Positions 11,677-21,490 of a stretch of 64,000 bases of DNA are shown piece by piece. Below the pieces are notes generated by a model. That model was not told where the DNA came from. It was given only the letters and a program-made list of their open reading frames with translations, and searched no databases. This DNA is from Thalassia testudinum (taxonomy: Eukaryota > Streptophyta > Magnoliopsida > Alismatales > Hydrocharitaceae), in contig JAZHRO010000073.1 of NCBI GenBank assembly GCA_037157565.1, positions 15,754,501 to 15,818,500 on the forward strand, in the 5' to 3' direction. Within the stretch, counting starts at the first letter, position 1. Each line of letters begins with the position of its first letter. The position numbers and the translations under genes are program-made.

Positions 11677-12453
11677 GAGAACGAGGGAAGAGGAAAGTGA
11701 TGAGAGGGACAAGCATTAATGGTGATGGTGTTGCTGCAGCTGGAGTAGGAGGGAGGTGGCTGGCGGTGATTTTGGGTGGTGGTGGGTCACGTAGAGGGAA
11801 GGTGGAGAAGAGAAAAAATTGGAGGAGGGTGGAGTTTTTTGTGGTAGAGTAAGTTAGGGAGAGGATAGAGAGAGTATGGAGGGTGTGAGTTTGAGAGGGT
11901 GTTGTCACCTGCCTTTTTCAGTGGGAGAATGAGATGGAGAAAATGAGAGGAAGAGAGACGATTACAAGAGAAAATGGGAGGGGAAGTTATGTAGGAAATT
12001 ATGGGATTGTGGGAGAGGATATGAGAATGTGGATGTGATTGCATACGTGGGAGGGGAGGGAAGTTAGAGAGAAAGTGGGTATGTTTATGTAGTTATGTAG
12101 GGAATTTTTGGCATGGGATTTTTTAATTTCTTTTTTTCTTTCAATGGGAAAGAGAGGGAGCTGACGGGAAGGAGGGATGGGAAAATAAAAATAAAAATAA
12201 AAATAAGGTTAGATGAAGGGTTTGGTTTCTCCTCTCTACACAACTATAATAATAGGGCTTTTTAAACGCTGCATTACCTGCATACATAAAATAAATATGT
12301 AAAAATTTGTAAATATGCACAATTTAATGTTATTTAGATTCATTGTATGAGAAAGTGTTAATTAAGCTATTACCCTATTATTACGTTAACTACTTCTATT
12401 AGGCTCCAAAATTACATTAAAATTAACTATCACATGTGAACGTCGTTTCATCA
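11677..12453 (-). mobile_element. 3' LTR of element E, truncated
   Basis: On the - strand it starts at 12453 with TGATGAAACGACGTTCACAT, directly after a polypurine tract, and is collinear with 46815-47585, the start of E's 5' LTR (TAATGAAATTACATTCGCAT). Similarity stops at about 11677, where element A's LTR sequence begins, so roughly two thirds of this LTR is missing. A short AAAAT repeat lies at 12181-12206. No genes. Confidence 0.75.
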
Positions 12454-12503
12454 CACCCCTCAACTTACATTTAACCGTGACCAAAACCCCTCTTTGTTGG
12501 ACA
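12454..12503 (-). promoter_or_regulatory. Element E polypurine tract and short 3' spacer
   Basis: On the - strand AAGTTGAGGGGTG lies immediately before the LTR start TGATGAAACG, matching AAGCATGGGGGTG before TGATAAACG in element B. Only about 50 bp separate it from the broken RT frame. RNase H, integrase and the usual 3' region have therefore been deleted from E, or E belonged to a deletion family. Confidence 0.6.
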
Positions 12504-13732
12504 CGTGTCCTAGGAAAGATCAAACATCTTGAACTAAAGTGGGAGGTGGAAGGTTGCTGATTAGATCAACCTTAGCTTTGCCTACTTCCGTTCCTTTCTT
12601 TGAGACAATATGGCCTAAAATAATTCCTTCCTGAACCATAAAGTGATTTTTTTCCCAACTAAAGACTAAGTTGACTTCAATACATTTATAAAGAATTTTC
12701 TCAAGATTAAGGAGAAAAATTAAATGAATCTCCAAATACATAGAAGTCATCCATAAAAATCTCTAAACAATCACCAACCATGTCCGAGAAGATAGCCATC
12801 ATGCACCTCTGAAATGTGGCTGGTGCATTACACAATCCGAATGGCATTCTTCGGAACACAAAAGTTCCAAAGGGACACTTGAAGGTTGTTTTTTCTTGAT
12901 CTTTAGGGTGAATTGCCACTTGATGATATCCAGAATATCTGTCAAGAAAATAAAAGAATTCCCTTCCCGCTAACCTTTCAAGAATTTGATCTATAAAGGG
13001 TAAAGGGAAATGATTTTTCTTAGTGGCATTATTAAGATTTCTATAATCTATACAAGCTCTCCAAGAGGAAGCTATTCTACTGGGTACTTTTTCACCCTTG
13101 TCACTGGTTATAACGGTTAAGCTGGCTTTCTTGGGTACAACATGTGTCGGACTGACCCAAGGACTATCAGAAATCAGATATATGATACCAGCATCTAACC
13201 ACTTAATTATTTCTTTCTTTACAACTTCTCTCATATTTGAATTTAGTCTCCTTTGAAATTCTCTGCAAAGTTTAACAGTTTCATCAGTGAAAATTCTATG
13301 GGTGTGATAGGATGGACTTATCCATCTTAGATCAACTATGCTCCACCCAAATGCCATTTTATGCCTTCCTAACACTTCAACCAATTGACCTTCATGGGTG
13401 GTTGTGAGTTTTGAACTAATGATAACTGGTAATGTCTAGTTTGATCCTAGAAACACATACTTTAAAGTGTTAGGTAGAGGTTTAAGCTCTAATTTAGGAG
13501 GGGATTCAATTGAGGGTTTTAAGGGTTCCTTAGAAAGTTCAGGTAATTTCTTTGTCTTAATAGTCCAAGGAGGCCCCAAAGAAGGAAAAGAATTCAAAGG
13601 ATTATTCACCTTTTGGAGATCAGTGCTCTCCTTGACATCTAAGGATTTCTCAAGAGTTAAACAAGTGATCAACGGATCTTCTTCAAGGTGATAAGGTGTG
13701 GTGTGATCAATGGCTTCTTCAAGTAAGCCTAC
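12504..13732 (-). pseudogene. Element E reverse transcriptase, truncated and frameshifted
   Basis: Read on the - strand from 13732. It starts with the PR-RT linker (LELKPLPNTLKYVFLGSN) and continues with RT segments YRNLNNATKKNHFPLPFID, FYFLDRYSGYHQVAI, FRRMPFGLCNAPATFQRCM and FMDDFYVF. A frame change near 12730 leads into FSWEKNHFMVQEG and SFLGH, which is preceded by a stop. The frame then ends at the deletion. The DD pair of the active box is present. The 5' side continues in the protease block at 22759-23765, interrupted by element B. Confidence 0.9.
13728..13732. repeat. Target-site duplication of element B (left copy)
   Basis: CCTAC directly before the B LTR start. The identical CCTAC follows the 3' LTR at 22759-22763. 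Five base pairs is the usual Ty3/gypsy duplication, and it fixes both ends of element B. Confidence 0.9.
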
Positions 13733-14370
13733 TGATAAACGCCAGTTTATCATCATTTTTATGCTTTAAAACTAACCTAGCTCTTAGGATTTTACTCCGC
13801 AAACGGGTTTTTGGGCTGCATTTAGGCATAAATTAGGATAGGCATGCATTGCATTTTTTATTATTGTTTTAATGTGTTTTTGTGAGTGTTAGGGATGTAC
13901 AGATTCACAGATTCCTAAAACCCTAGCACTCAAGAAGGCAATTGGTGAAGGAGAAGCCCAGACTAGTTGGAACCCAGCTTGATCCAGCTCACCATAGCTG
14001 GAACCTAGCTTACTTGAACTAGGGTTAGCTCATCCCAGCTCCATTCAGCTAATCTCAGCTGGATGGCAGCTCAAGAGAGTTTACCTTAGCTCACCCTAGC
14101 TCAAGTCAGCTCAGATCCAGCTCAACTTAGCTGAGTCTAGCTCATCTCAGCTCCCACTAGTTCACAGGGAGCTCTAGCTAGCTCAGCTGAGTTGACAGGA
14201 GTTCACCCCAGCTCAGATCCAGCTACATTCAGCTCCACTCAACTCCAGCCAGCTGAAGAAGAATTCATCTCAGCTCAGGAAGCTCAAGTCCAGCTCCCGG
14301 GGATTCAGCTTAGCTCAACTCAGTTGAGCTAAGCTACCTTAGCTGCCTCAACCAGCTTGATTCTCCCCGG
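13733..14370 (+). mobile_element. 5' LTR of element B, truncated
   Basis: Starts TGATAAACGCCAGTTTATC and matches 20499-21136 of the 3' LTR base for base as far as I can read, with no length difference. At 14370 (CTCCCCGG) it departs from the 3' LTR. The next 1562 bp of LTR, which include the TATA box and the TTGGCGCCAA sites, are absent, and a palindrome follows. Confidence 0.9.
13960..14360. repeat. AGCT-rich array in the B 5' LTR
   Basis: About 33 AGCT tetramers in 400 bp, mostly as CAGCTC, TAGCTCA or CAGCTGA with irregular spacing. The array is repeated and extended in the 3' LTR (about 20726-21480) and present in diverged form in the C LTR (about 49150-49720). Confidence 0.85.
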
Positions 14371-14470
14371 CAGCGGCGCCAAAAAGTGATAGCGATTTTA
14401 CGCGGTTTGTTAAAATACGTCGTTGTAACGCGTAAATCCGCTTTCGCTTTTTGGCGCCGCTGCCGGGGAG
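14363..14470. repeat. Palindrome with an inverted LTR end at the B 5' LTR/primer site junction
   Basis: Two perfect 24-bp arms, 14363-14386 and 14447-14470, each contain the primer binding site TGGCGCCGCTGCCGGGGA (inverted on the left). The 60-bp spacer 14387-14446 is the reverse complement of the last 60 bp of the 3' LTR (22699-22758). The 5' LTR therefore carries its terminal 60 bp flipped, between a reversed and a normal primer site. It arose after or during integration, because the 3' LTR does not show it. A cloning or assembly artefact cannot be excluded. Confidence 0.88.
14452..14469 (+). promoter_or_regulatory. Primer binding site of element B (tRNA-Asp type)
   Basis: TGGCGCCGCTGCCGGGGA is complementary, with one difference, to the 3' end of plant tRNA-Asp (TGGCGCCGTTGCCGGGGA), the usual Athila primer. 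A reversed copy lies at 14364-14381 as part of the palindrome. Confidence 0.85.
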
Positions 14471-16035
14471 GCACGGCTTTGCATTAACTCATTTTCTCTT
14501 GCTTGAAGTGGATCTCATCCCCTTCTCTTTCTTTCTTTTGTGTGTGCAGGAACTACAGCGGGAAAGCGGGAATCTGGAAGCGAGAGCTTAAAGATCCTTT
14601 TCTTCCCGCGAAAATTCAGGTTGGTTCCTCTTTCTGGTCACATAAATAATTAAAACTACCAAAAATATATTAAACTTGGCTTTCAGGACCATAAACACTT
14701 AAATTAAGTGAAGTGGTGCATTTTAAAATCCATTGTTTGCTTGTATGCTTCTTTAGCACCATTCCATTGCAAGTATTGGTGTTCTGTTTTTCGGGTCTAG
14801 ATTTCTGTCCAGACTTGAAAATTTGATTCCTAACACCACAGGCCTCCTAAAATCATAAACTTTCATAGAGTGATTCCCAATTAAGTTTGGAACATCTGTT
14901 CCAAATTTCAGATCAATTGGATTTGTATTTAATTTTTAAAAATTCGTGGATTACAGAGGGGTCACACCCTCTAATCTTCCTGTTTTGCTACTGTCCGCGA
15001 ATTTTCAGAATTTTTATACTCATCCAATTTTTGTGAAATTTATCTTGTTGGAATCCCTGTGAAATTTTACATATCATATAAAATCATAAAAATTTTCTGA
15101 GGTCAGTGGTAATACTGAAAAGTCTATAATACCCACGGGTATTATTTCTGGACTTTGACACCAGTACAATTAAAAATTCAAAACTATTATCAAACAAATT
15201 CCTAAAATCTTACAAAAATCTTTTCTGGAATCCTTGTTTGATTTTCTTCAAAGTAGTGGTGTTGTTTGAGTTGTTTGTACCACTACTTAATTCTGAAAGC
15301 TAAAAATAATTCATTGGTAGTTAAATTTCTGTCTCAGGGATAATTGGTTTAGGGTTTCTTCTTTCTCTTTAGAGACTCAATTAAAAGGAAATATACAATC
15401 ACACATACAACTTGTCTTTCCTTTGATTGTGAACTTTCAAACTTGTTTGAAAACTTAAAGAGAAAAACCCTAAAATTCATTTAATTAAATCACATCCTAA
15501 AAGACAAAAATATAAAAAAAATTGTGACAACTTGATTTTCATTGGAGCCACTCTCCAATTCCTGCACACACACAAAAAAATCAAATAACAGGGCAACAAC
15601 CCAATAAACGCCCTCCACATTCCGTGTGCACTGTAGAATCCTAGACCTAATTAAAATTTGTAGCAACTTGACCCCTAAGGCTTTATCAACTTAGGCTTGC
15701 TATTTAGGTTTTAAGTTTTCTTTAGTTAGTACCAATTCTGTCATCTGTATCTGGTGTTCAGGCTGAGGGGCCGTGTCAAACGACCAGGCGCGGGTTTGTA
15801 CAAGCACCTGGGGTTTTCCCTGGGAAACGTTTGGGCCCAAACCTCCCCTTAAGCAACCTGGCTAGATTTGTTGATAGAACGGGTATTCACTATTGACTAC
15901 TTATTTCCTATATAGACCAAGTCTTAGGTTATTATTAGGGAGTCACAATCAAGTTAGGTCTAGTTTTTGTTTGTTTGAATTGCACACTTTCTCTCATCTC
16001 TTTCTCTTCTCCTCCCCTCCCCGTTCTTCCATTTT
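14471..16035 (+). other. Leader of element B
   Basis: About 1.57 kb of AT-rich, non-coding leader between primer site and gag ATG, typical of Athila. It holds a CTTTTGTGTGTGCAG stretch at about 14535-14549 that resembles a splice acceptor and is similar to the one in the leader of G (60501-60515). No ORF of note; the ORF starting at 15893 is a shadow. Confidence 0.7.
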
Positions 16036-19000
16036 ATGCACGGGCGACGGTCTCAAAATCCGCACTTGGAAGGACCATTTGATTTCGCCCCCCACGTAAA
16101 AAGACCACTTTTTCTGTCTTCTCCTGAAAAAATGGAAACACAACAAAATAGGTCCACTGACCCTTCCACGTCTACCTCTAACCCCACCTCTAACCCTAAT
16201 TCTAACCCTTCCACCCAAAACCCAACCACCAGTAACTTTCCACACTTGGGGCTCCCCAATCTTGAGTTGCCCCACACACAACATCAAGACCCCCTACCTG
16301 ATCTTTTAAAATTGATGGCCGATCAAATTAATAAATTAAATTCCAATCAACAAACATTGACTAGGAACATCCAAAACCTAGCCAATCCAAGGCCAAACCC
16401 ACCACCCCGTCAGCAGCCTGTTGTTCCTCTAAAAGATTTCTATGATCCGTCTTATTATGAGGAACGACCAGGGGTGGTCATACCTGAGGGGGACTTTGAG
16501 ATCAAGCCTGCCGTCCTGAACCTGATTAAACACTTTCATGGCCTTCCTAGGGAAGATCCTTTCAGCCACCTTGAAGAACTAACTCTTCTTGCACAGACAA
16601 CCCGTTCCCGAAATGTGCAAGAAGACATATGGCTGATGCGGCTTTTTCCATTATCTCTCAAAGATAAGGCTGCTTATTGGTTCAGGACCATTGGCCGACC
16701 CATCACAACATGGCCTCAACTCAAGAGTGCCTTCCTCAAGAAATTCTTTCCCATAGGTCGTACCAATTCCTTACGAAGATCTATTACGACCTTTCACCAA
16801 AAATCTGGTGAAACTTTCCATGATTCTTGGGAAAGATTTCAAGACCTTTTAAGAAGTTGCCCGCACCACGAGATTCCTTTATGGCAGCTCGTGCAAATCT
16901 TCTATCATGGATTAGAAGATCAAATCCGACAGTTTGTCGACGCCTCGTGTGGCGGCAACTTTTTAAATAAAGATGCAGAAAGTGCCTATGACCTGTTCGA
17001 AGAAATGAGTGAAAACTCATTTAATCAAGCTTCCATGAACACATTTTGCAGAACCCAAAACCCGCAGTTCGGTGTTCATGAAATAGGCACTCAATCTATC
17101 CCTGTCACCCAAGACGATCTTCAATTGATTGCTCAAAAACTCGACCAGATGCATATTAATCAAAAGAAAATTGAGGAAAGACTAGCCACTTCAACTCAAG
17201 CTCCACACCCACATCTAACCCAACCTAACTTTCCACGAAGAGAAAATTTGCACAATCTCAACACCACTCCTGCTGATTATTCTGAGGTTGCCCATGATTC
17301 ACTGGGGAATTTCAATTATCCAGATCTTAACCCCACCGAAAATATTTCTGCCATCCAGGAGCCCTTTAAAAATTCTTCCAATTGGAAAAATTACCCGAAC
17401 TACTCCTGGAATAATCAAGTTTCCTCCCAACCATATCATTTTAATGGGTATGGGTCGAATCCAAATTTCCATCCTGGGCCATCCCAACAAGATATCAATG
17501 CCCAGATGCTACGGACCCTGCAGGATATGCAAACAAAAATGACGGAAGTAACCCGCAACATCACAAATCTGAACAATCAGATTGGGGTTGCTCCCACGCA
17601 AAGACCTGTAGGACATCTTCCGTCCCAACCCATACCCAATCCCAATCACCAAGGGAACCACTATATGGGTAGAAATCCACATTATCCAAATCAGCCTCCT
17701 CCTAATCCACCTCAGCAGCCGCCCAGGTTCCTGCAATCACAGGCCCCCCCACCTCCTCCAAATAATAATCCGACTGCACATGCAGTTACCTTGAGGAGTG
17801 GGAAAACCACCACTGACCCCGAGCCTTCGCACGAACCTGGTAAGATACATGTGCAAGTTGACTCCCCACCTCCCCATCAGGAAGAAAAAGAACAACAACA
17901 ATCTCAAGACAAGATTCCTATCCCTTTCCCACAAGCTCTCTACCCTACCACCAACAAAAGAAAGAAATCTGAGCCCACTACAGAAGAACTCATGGAGCTA
18001 TTTGGGCAAGTTCATATCAATATCCCTCTCCTAGATGCCATCAAATATATACCTGCCTATGCTAAATTTTTGAAGGATATTTGTACTCCTAAAAGGCAGG
18101 CTAAAAATCTAGGACAGGTGCATCTTTCAGAGACAGTAAGCTCTGTCATACAGAGTAAGCTGCCTCCTAAGATGAAAGATCCGGGGGCGCCTTTAATTTC
18201 TGTAATTATTGATGACACTACATTTAATCGCGCCCTCCTTGATCTTGGTGCCTCTGTAAATATTATTCCCACAAGTTTATTCGAAGAATTTCAGATCGGT
18301 GAATTAAAACCCGTCGAGGTTACCCTGCAATTAGCCGACCGATCTACAATCAAACCTCGTGGGATTGTTGAGGATGTATTAGTCAAGGTCCAGAATTGTG
18401 TCTTCCCTGCAGACTTTCTAGTTCTTGACATTGAGGCACCCGAATCATTACTGGACTCCCCGATAATCCTTGGACGCCCCTTTTTGGCTACTGCAAAGGC
18501 AAATATCAATTGCCACACAGGCAAAATGGATATCAACTGTGCAGGCCAAACTATCACCTTAGATATTTTTAAATCCTCCAGGAGATTCCATGATGATAAC
18601 TTCTTTGAGGACTCAGATACTGAAATTTCTAATATGGTGGAGGAGACAATGTTAATAGATACCCTTACCGACCACAGTTTTTTTGAGGACTCTGATTCAA
18701 ACTCAGTGGTCGGCGAGATCTGTGATCCGGAAACTTGTCTTGACTCCAAATTTGTTCCTGATACCCCCCCTGAACCACCCACTATTAACGCACCTAATTT
18801 TTCCACACTAACTCACCATTCCTTCCCCGACCCCTTTCTTACGGACCTGCCACCAACCCCGCCCGAGTTTGGCACCCAACCTGAATTAAAACCATGGCCA
18901 GACTCGGGCCACACTTATCAATTTCCATCTCACTTTGATCCCAATATTATTTCTAATCAATTTTCTAGGGATCTAGACGAAGACACCTTTTTTGCGGGCA

Positions 19001-19062
19001 TTCAAGTGTCCAATTATTTACATGATTTTCCGTCTTCTGTGCATACCTTCACGCCCGGCTGA
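16036..19062 (+). CDS. gag: Intact Gag-protease polyprotein of element B
   Basis: A 1008-codon uninterrupted ORF. I accept the ATG at 16036 because MHGRRSQNP matches the gag starts of G (MFGRRSQNP) and E (MLSRRS). After a Ser/Thr/Asn/Pro-rich N-terminus the Athila capsid domain spans about residues 150-340 (LFPLSLKDKAAYWF, FLKKFFPIGRTNSLRRSI, HDSWERFQDLLRSCPHH, DASCGGNFLNKD, FEEMSENS). A Pro/Gln/Asn-rich linker follows, then VTLRSGK near residue 590. The aspartic protease is at about 715-840, with active site LLDLGASVNIIP and the flap-side SPIILGRPFLATA. The acidic C-terminal tail (FFEDSD repeats) normally leads into RT, but here it ends with FTPG and a stop. No CCHC knuckle. It could assemble particles and self-process, but it encodes no polymerase or integrase. 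Confidence 0.93.
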   Translation: MHGRRSQNPHLEGPFDFAPHVKRPLFLSSPEKMETQQNRSTDPSTSTSNPTSNPNSNPSTQNPTTSNFPHLGLPNLELPHTQHQDPLPDLLKLMADQINKLNSNQQTLTRNIQNLANPRPNPPPRQQPVVPLKDFYDPSYYEERPGVVIPEGDFEIKPAVLNLIKHFHGLPREDPFSHLEELTLLAQTTRSRNVQEDIWLMRLFPLSLKDKAAYWFRTIGRPITTWPQLKSAFLKKFFPIGRTNSLRRSITTFHQKSGETFHDSWERFQDLLRSCPHHEIPLWQLVQIFYHGLEDQIRQFVDASCGGNFLNKDAESAYDLFEEMSENSFNQASMNTFCRTQNPQFGVHEIGTQSIPVTQDDLQLIAQKLDQMHINQKKIEERLATSTQAPHPHLTQPNFPRRENLHNLNTTPADYSEVAHDSLGNFNYPDLNPTENISAIQEPFKNSSNWKNYPNYSWNNQVSSQPYHFNGYGSNPNFHPGPSQQDINAQMLRTLQDMQTKMTEVTRNITNLNNQIGVAPTQRPVGHLPSQPIPNPNHQGNHYMGRNPHYPNQPPPNPPQQPPRFLQSQAPPPPPNNNPTAHAVTLRSGKTTTDPEPSHEPGKIHVQVDSPPPHQEEKEQQQSQDKIPIPFPQALYPTTNKRKKSEPTTEELMELFGQVHINIPLLDAIKYIPAYAKFLKDICTPKRQAKNLGQVHLSETVSSVIQSKLPPKMKDPGAPLISVIIDDTTFNRALLDLGASVNIIPTSLFEEFQIGELKPVEVTLQLADRSTIKPRGIVEDVLVKVQNCVFPADFLVLDIEAPESLLDSPIILGRPFLATAKANINCHTGKMDINCAGQTITLDIFKSSRRFHDDNFFEDSDTEISNMVEETMLIDTLTDHSFFEDSDSNSVVGEICDPETCLDSKFVPDTPPEPPTINAPNFSTLTHHSFPDPFLTDLPPTPPEFGTQPELKPWPDSGHTYQFPSHFDPNIISNQFSRDLDEDTFFAGIQVSNYLHDFPSSVHTFTPG

Positions 19063-19197
19063 ATGGCGTAAAAGATAGCACTGGATGGGAGGTAACCCAT
19101 CATTTTCTTGCTTTCCTTTTTTCTTCTTTTTCCAGGTTTTATTCATCCTAAACCTGACCGTTCTTCACTAAGGTGATTCCTTTTCCCTCCTAATGCA

Positions 19198-19232
19198 TGA
19201 GGACATGGCATATCTTGAGCATGGGGGGGTGT
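19198..19232 (+). promoter_or_regulatory. Internal polypurine tract of element B
   Basis: TGAGGACATGGC, then GAGCATGGGGGGGTG, placed ~150 bp after the ORF. It has the same arrangement as in A, C, D and H. Possible second plus-strand primer; function inferred from sequence only. Confidence 0.6.
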
Positions 19233-19315
19233 TTTTAAATTTTTTACGATCGATTTAGGATGTTTAAAACCTAAAAACATGCAATTTTCTTTAATTTATT
19301 TCCTGCTTGCATACC

Positions 19316-19317
<2 letters not shown>

Positions 19318-19349
<32 letters not shown>
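19318..19349. repeat. Poly-A run of about 32 nt
   Basis: A homopolymer of A in the 3' region of B. The equivalent places in C (47814-47822) and D (53143-53156) have only short A-rich runs, so it is a recent slippage expansion in B. Confidence 0.95.
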
Positions 19350-19352
<3 letters not shown>

Positions 19353-19744
19353 TTGAAAACTTTTTGAGGAAAAATTTTGAAATCAGGACTAAGGTCGAAA
19401 AATTCACTTCTGGTACAATGGGATTTAATCTTTAACAAACTAAGGATAAGGATATGGATCTGATCATTAGAATTCCAGGGTCTATTTTAGACTAGATCAG
19501 ATATCCTTCTCTAAAATTCCACCTGAACTCATGATAGTTCAGGTGACTTGATCCTATTTTGTAATATGGAAAGTATTTGACTTAGTTTTTGATTCAAAAA
19601 CCTGCGATTCTTGAGAAACTTCTTGTGTCAATTTTTACACACAAGCCAACAACTAAAAATTTGAAAAAACTCCCTTGTTTGGATTTAGTAAAAGTCTGAA
19701 GCAGATCATTGGTTTGAGTTCCCACCGTCGAGAAGAAGGAAAAA

Positions 19745-20030
19745 ACCTTCTTTGAGGACGCGATGTCAACATGTTACCGCCTCGGCGCTGCTCTATATCT
19801 ATATTTCATATCTTTAGACGGAGCATTAAAGCGCATTTCAGCAGCTCAAGTGTCTTGGACGGTGCTCTACCTATAGCGTCGGAGCAAGAGCTTGAGTTTG
19901 CTTGGAGCGCCCCTTTTCACCGCATCGTGTTTTGGGGTTGTGAGCTCCTGGGTGGTGTCATGGACAGTGCTATCCCGAAGTACTGGCGCCAGAGCCCCCT
20001 CGAGGAATGGTAACGGGAATGATGATACCG
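19745..20030 (+). other. Conserved 3' region with CCATGG-type units (element B copy)
   Basis: It contains GAGGACGCGATGTCAACATG and TTACCGCCTCGGCGCTGCTC, then units starting near 19855 (CTTGGACGGTGCTCTACCTA) and 19959 (CATGGACAGTGCTATCCCGA), with a degenerate unit between. It aligns by eye with 9345-9610 (A), 48230-48490 (C) and the reverse complement of 35041-35300 (H). Confidence 0.65.
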
Positions 20031-20055
20031 ACACATCTGTTGTAAGACTAAGCTA

Positions 20056-20073
20056 AAAATAAGCATGGGGGAG

Positions 20074-20127
<54 letters not shown>

Positions 20128-20130
20128 CAC
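20056..20130 (+). repeat. Second purine tract and A/TA/ATA microsatellite in element B
   Basis: AATAAGCATGGGGGAG is followed by a poly-A run, TATATA and then ATA repeats. C has AATAAGCATGGGGAAA at the same point (48538). This is a third copy of the polypurine-tract core within one element. Confidence 0.7.
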
Positions 20131-20483
20131 GTCCTTATAAAAGTTGGCTTTTCACAAGCACAGACACAAGGTTTTAAAGGAATTTGCAAGTTGCGAATCA
20201 GATTCATGAGCCAGAAAAATCCTAAAAACAAACATTTCAAGTCATCTGAATTAACAAGGGGTTAATTTGCGAATTTTCTGAGGATATATTGATCCCGTTC
20301 TATCTAATGGTTGGATCCAAAAACAAATCCTGATGTTTATCTTCAACAAATCCCGTATCTCCTGTGTTTTAATCTACCAAGGTCCCTTAATCTCTTTTTC
20401 TCCTCAAAAATCAAAAAAAATTAGATTTCCCAAAAATTCCGTTTTCCAAAAAAATTAATGTTTTGCTAAGAGACTAGCAAAAG

Positions 20484-20498
20484 ATAAGCATGGGGGTG
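20484..20498 (+). promoter_or_regulatory. 3' polypurine tract of element B
   Basis: ATAAGCATGGGGGTG immediately before the 3' LTR start TGATAAACGCC. Expected plus-strand primer. Confidence 0.85.
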
Positions 20499-20725
20499 TG
20501 ATAAACGCCAGTTTATCATCATTTTTATGCTTTAAAACTAACCTAGCTCTTAGGATTTTACTCCGCAAACGGGTTTTTGGGCTGCATTTAGGCATAAATT
20601 AGGATAGGCATGCATTGCATTTTTTATTATTGTTTTAATGTGTTTTTGTGAGTGTTAGGGATGTACAGATTCACAGATTCCTAAAACCCTAGCACTCAAG
20701 AAGGCAATTGGTGAAGGAGAAGCCC

Positions 20726-21480
20726 AGACTAGTTGGAACCCAGCTTGATCCAGCTCACCATAGCTGGAACCTAGCTTACTTGAACTAGGGTTAGCTCATC
20801 CCAGCTCCATTCAGCTAATCTCAGCTGGATGGCAGCTCAAGAGAGTTTACCTTAGCTCACCCTAGCTCAAGTCAGCTCAGATCCAGCTCAACTTAGCTGA
20901 GTCTAGCTCATCTCAGCTCCCACTAGTTCACAGGGAGCTCTAGCTAGCTCAGCTGAGTTGACAGGAGTTCACCCCAGCTCAGATCCAGCTACATTCAGCT
21001 CCACTCAACTCCAGCCAGCTGAAGAAGAATTCATCTCAGCTCAGGAAGCTCAAGTCCAGCTCCCGGGGATTCAGCTTAGCTCAACTCAGTTGAGCTAAGC
21101 TACCTTAGCTGCCTCAACCAGCTTGATTCTCCCCGGAAGCACCAGACCTAGCTCACCTCAGCTCATTTTTGGTAGAAGCTAGCTCACTTTAGCTTGGCTT
21201 AGTAGCTAGCAAAGAACTAGCAAGCTAAGCCAGCTAGAGTAGCCCCATGCCAGCTTCTTCAGCAGCAGCCAGCTCCAGCTCCAGCTCCAGACTTCTTCTC
21301 CTCAGCTCCTTCCTCCAAACCCTAGCTCCAACACCTTCTCCTCTACTCCACCTTTAGCTAAGCTAGCTTAGCTTATCTTAGCTTAGCTTAGCTTAGCTAA
21401 CAACCAGCTCCTTGGCCATTCATTACCTCCAAAATCAACTCTAGCTAGCTCCACCAACTCAAGCCTACCTAAGCTAGCTA
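20726..21480. repeat. Extended AGCT array in the B 3' LTR
   Basis: Dense CAGCTC, TAGCTCA and AGCTAGCT motifs over about 750 bp, ending in a TTAGCTTAGCTTAGC stretch near 21380-21396. Spacing is irregular, so this is a motif-rich region and not a simple tandem repeat. It lies in U3, upstream of the TATA box. Confidence 0.85.
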
Positions 21481-21490
21481 CCCTACTCAA

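Larger units (their letters stand above)
19063..20498 (+). other. 3' non-coding region of element B
   Basis: It starts GAATGGCGTAAAAGAT and then GGAGGTAACCCATCATTTT, which matches sequence after the integrase stop of D (52880-52940) and, from GGTAACC, the left end of C (47586). It contains three CATGGGGG-type purine tracts, a poly-A run, a conserved unit region and a TA/ATA microsatellite at 20087-20128. The 80-codon ORF at 19771-20013 falls in the conserved region but is not maintained in C, A or H, so I do not call it a gene. Confidence 0.8.

Noticed and set aside
3100..13732. A and the RT block at 12504-13732 as one element
   Set aside because: They are on opposite strands, with different LTR starts and their own polypurine tracts.
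19771..20013. 80-codon ORF in the 3' region of B as a possible small gene
   Set aside because: The equivalent region in C, A and H is conserved as DNA, but the frame is broken or different, so a protein is not supported.
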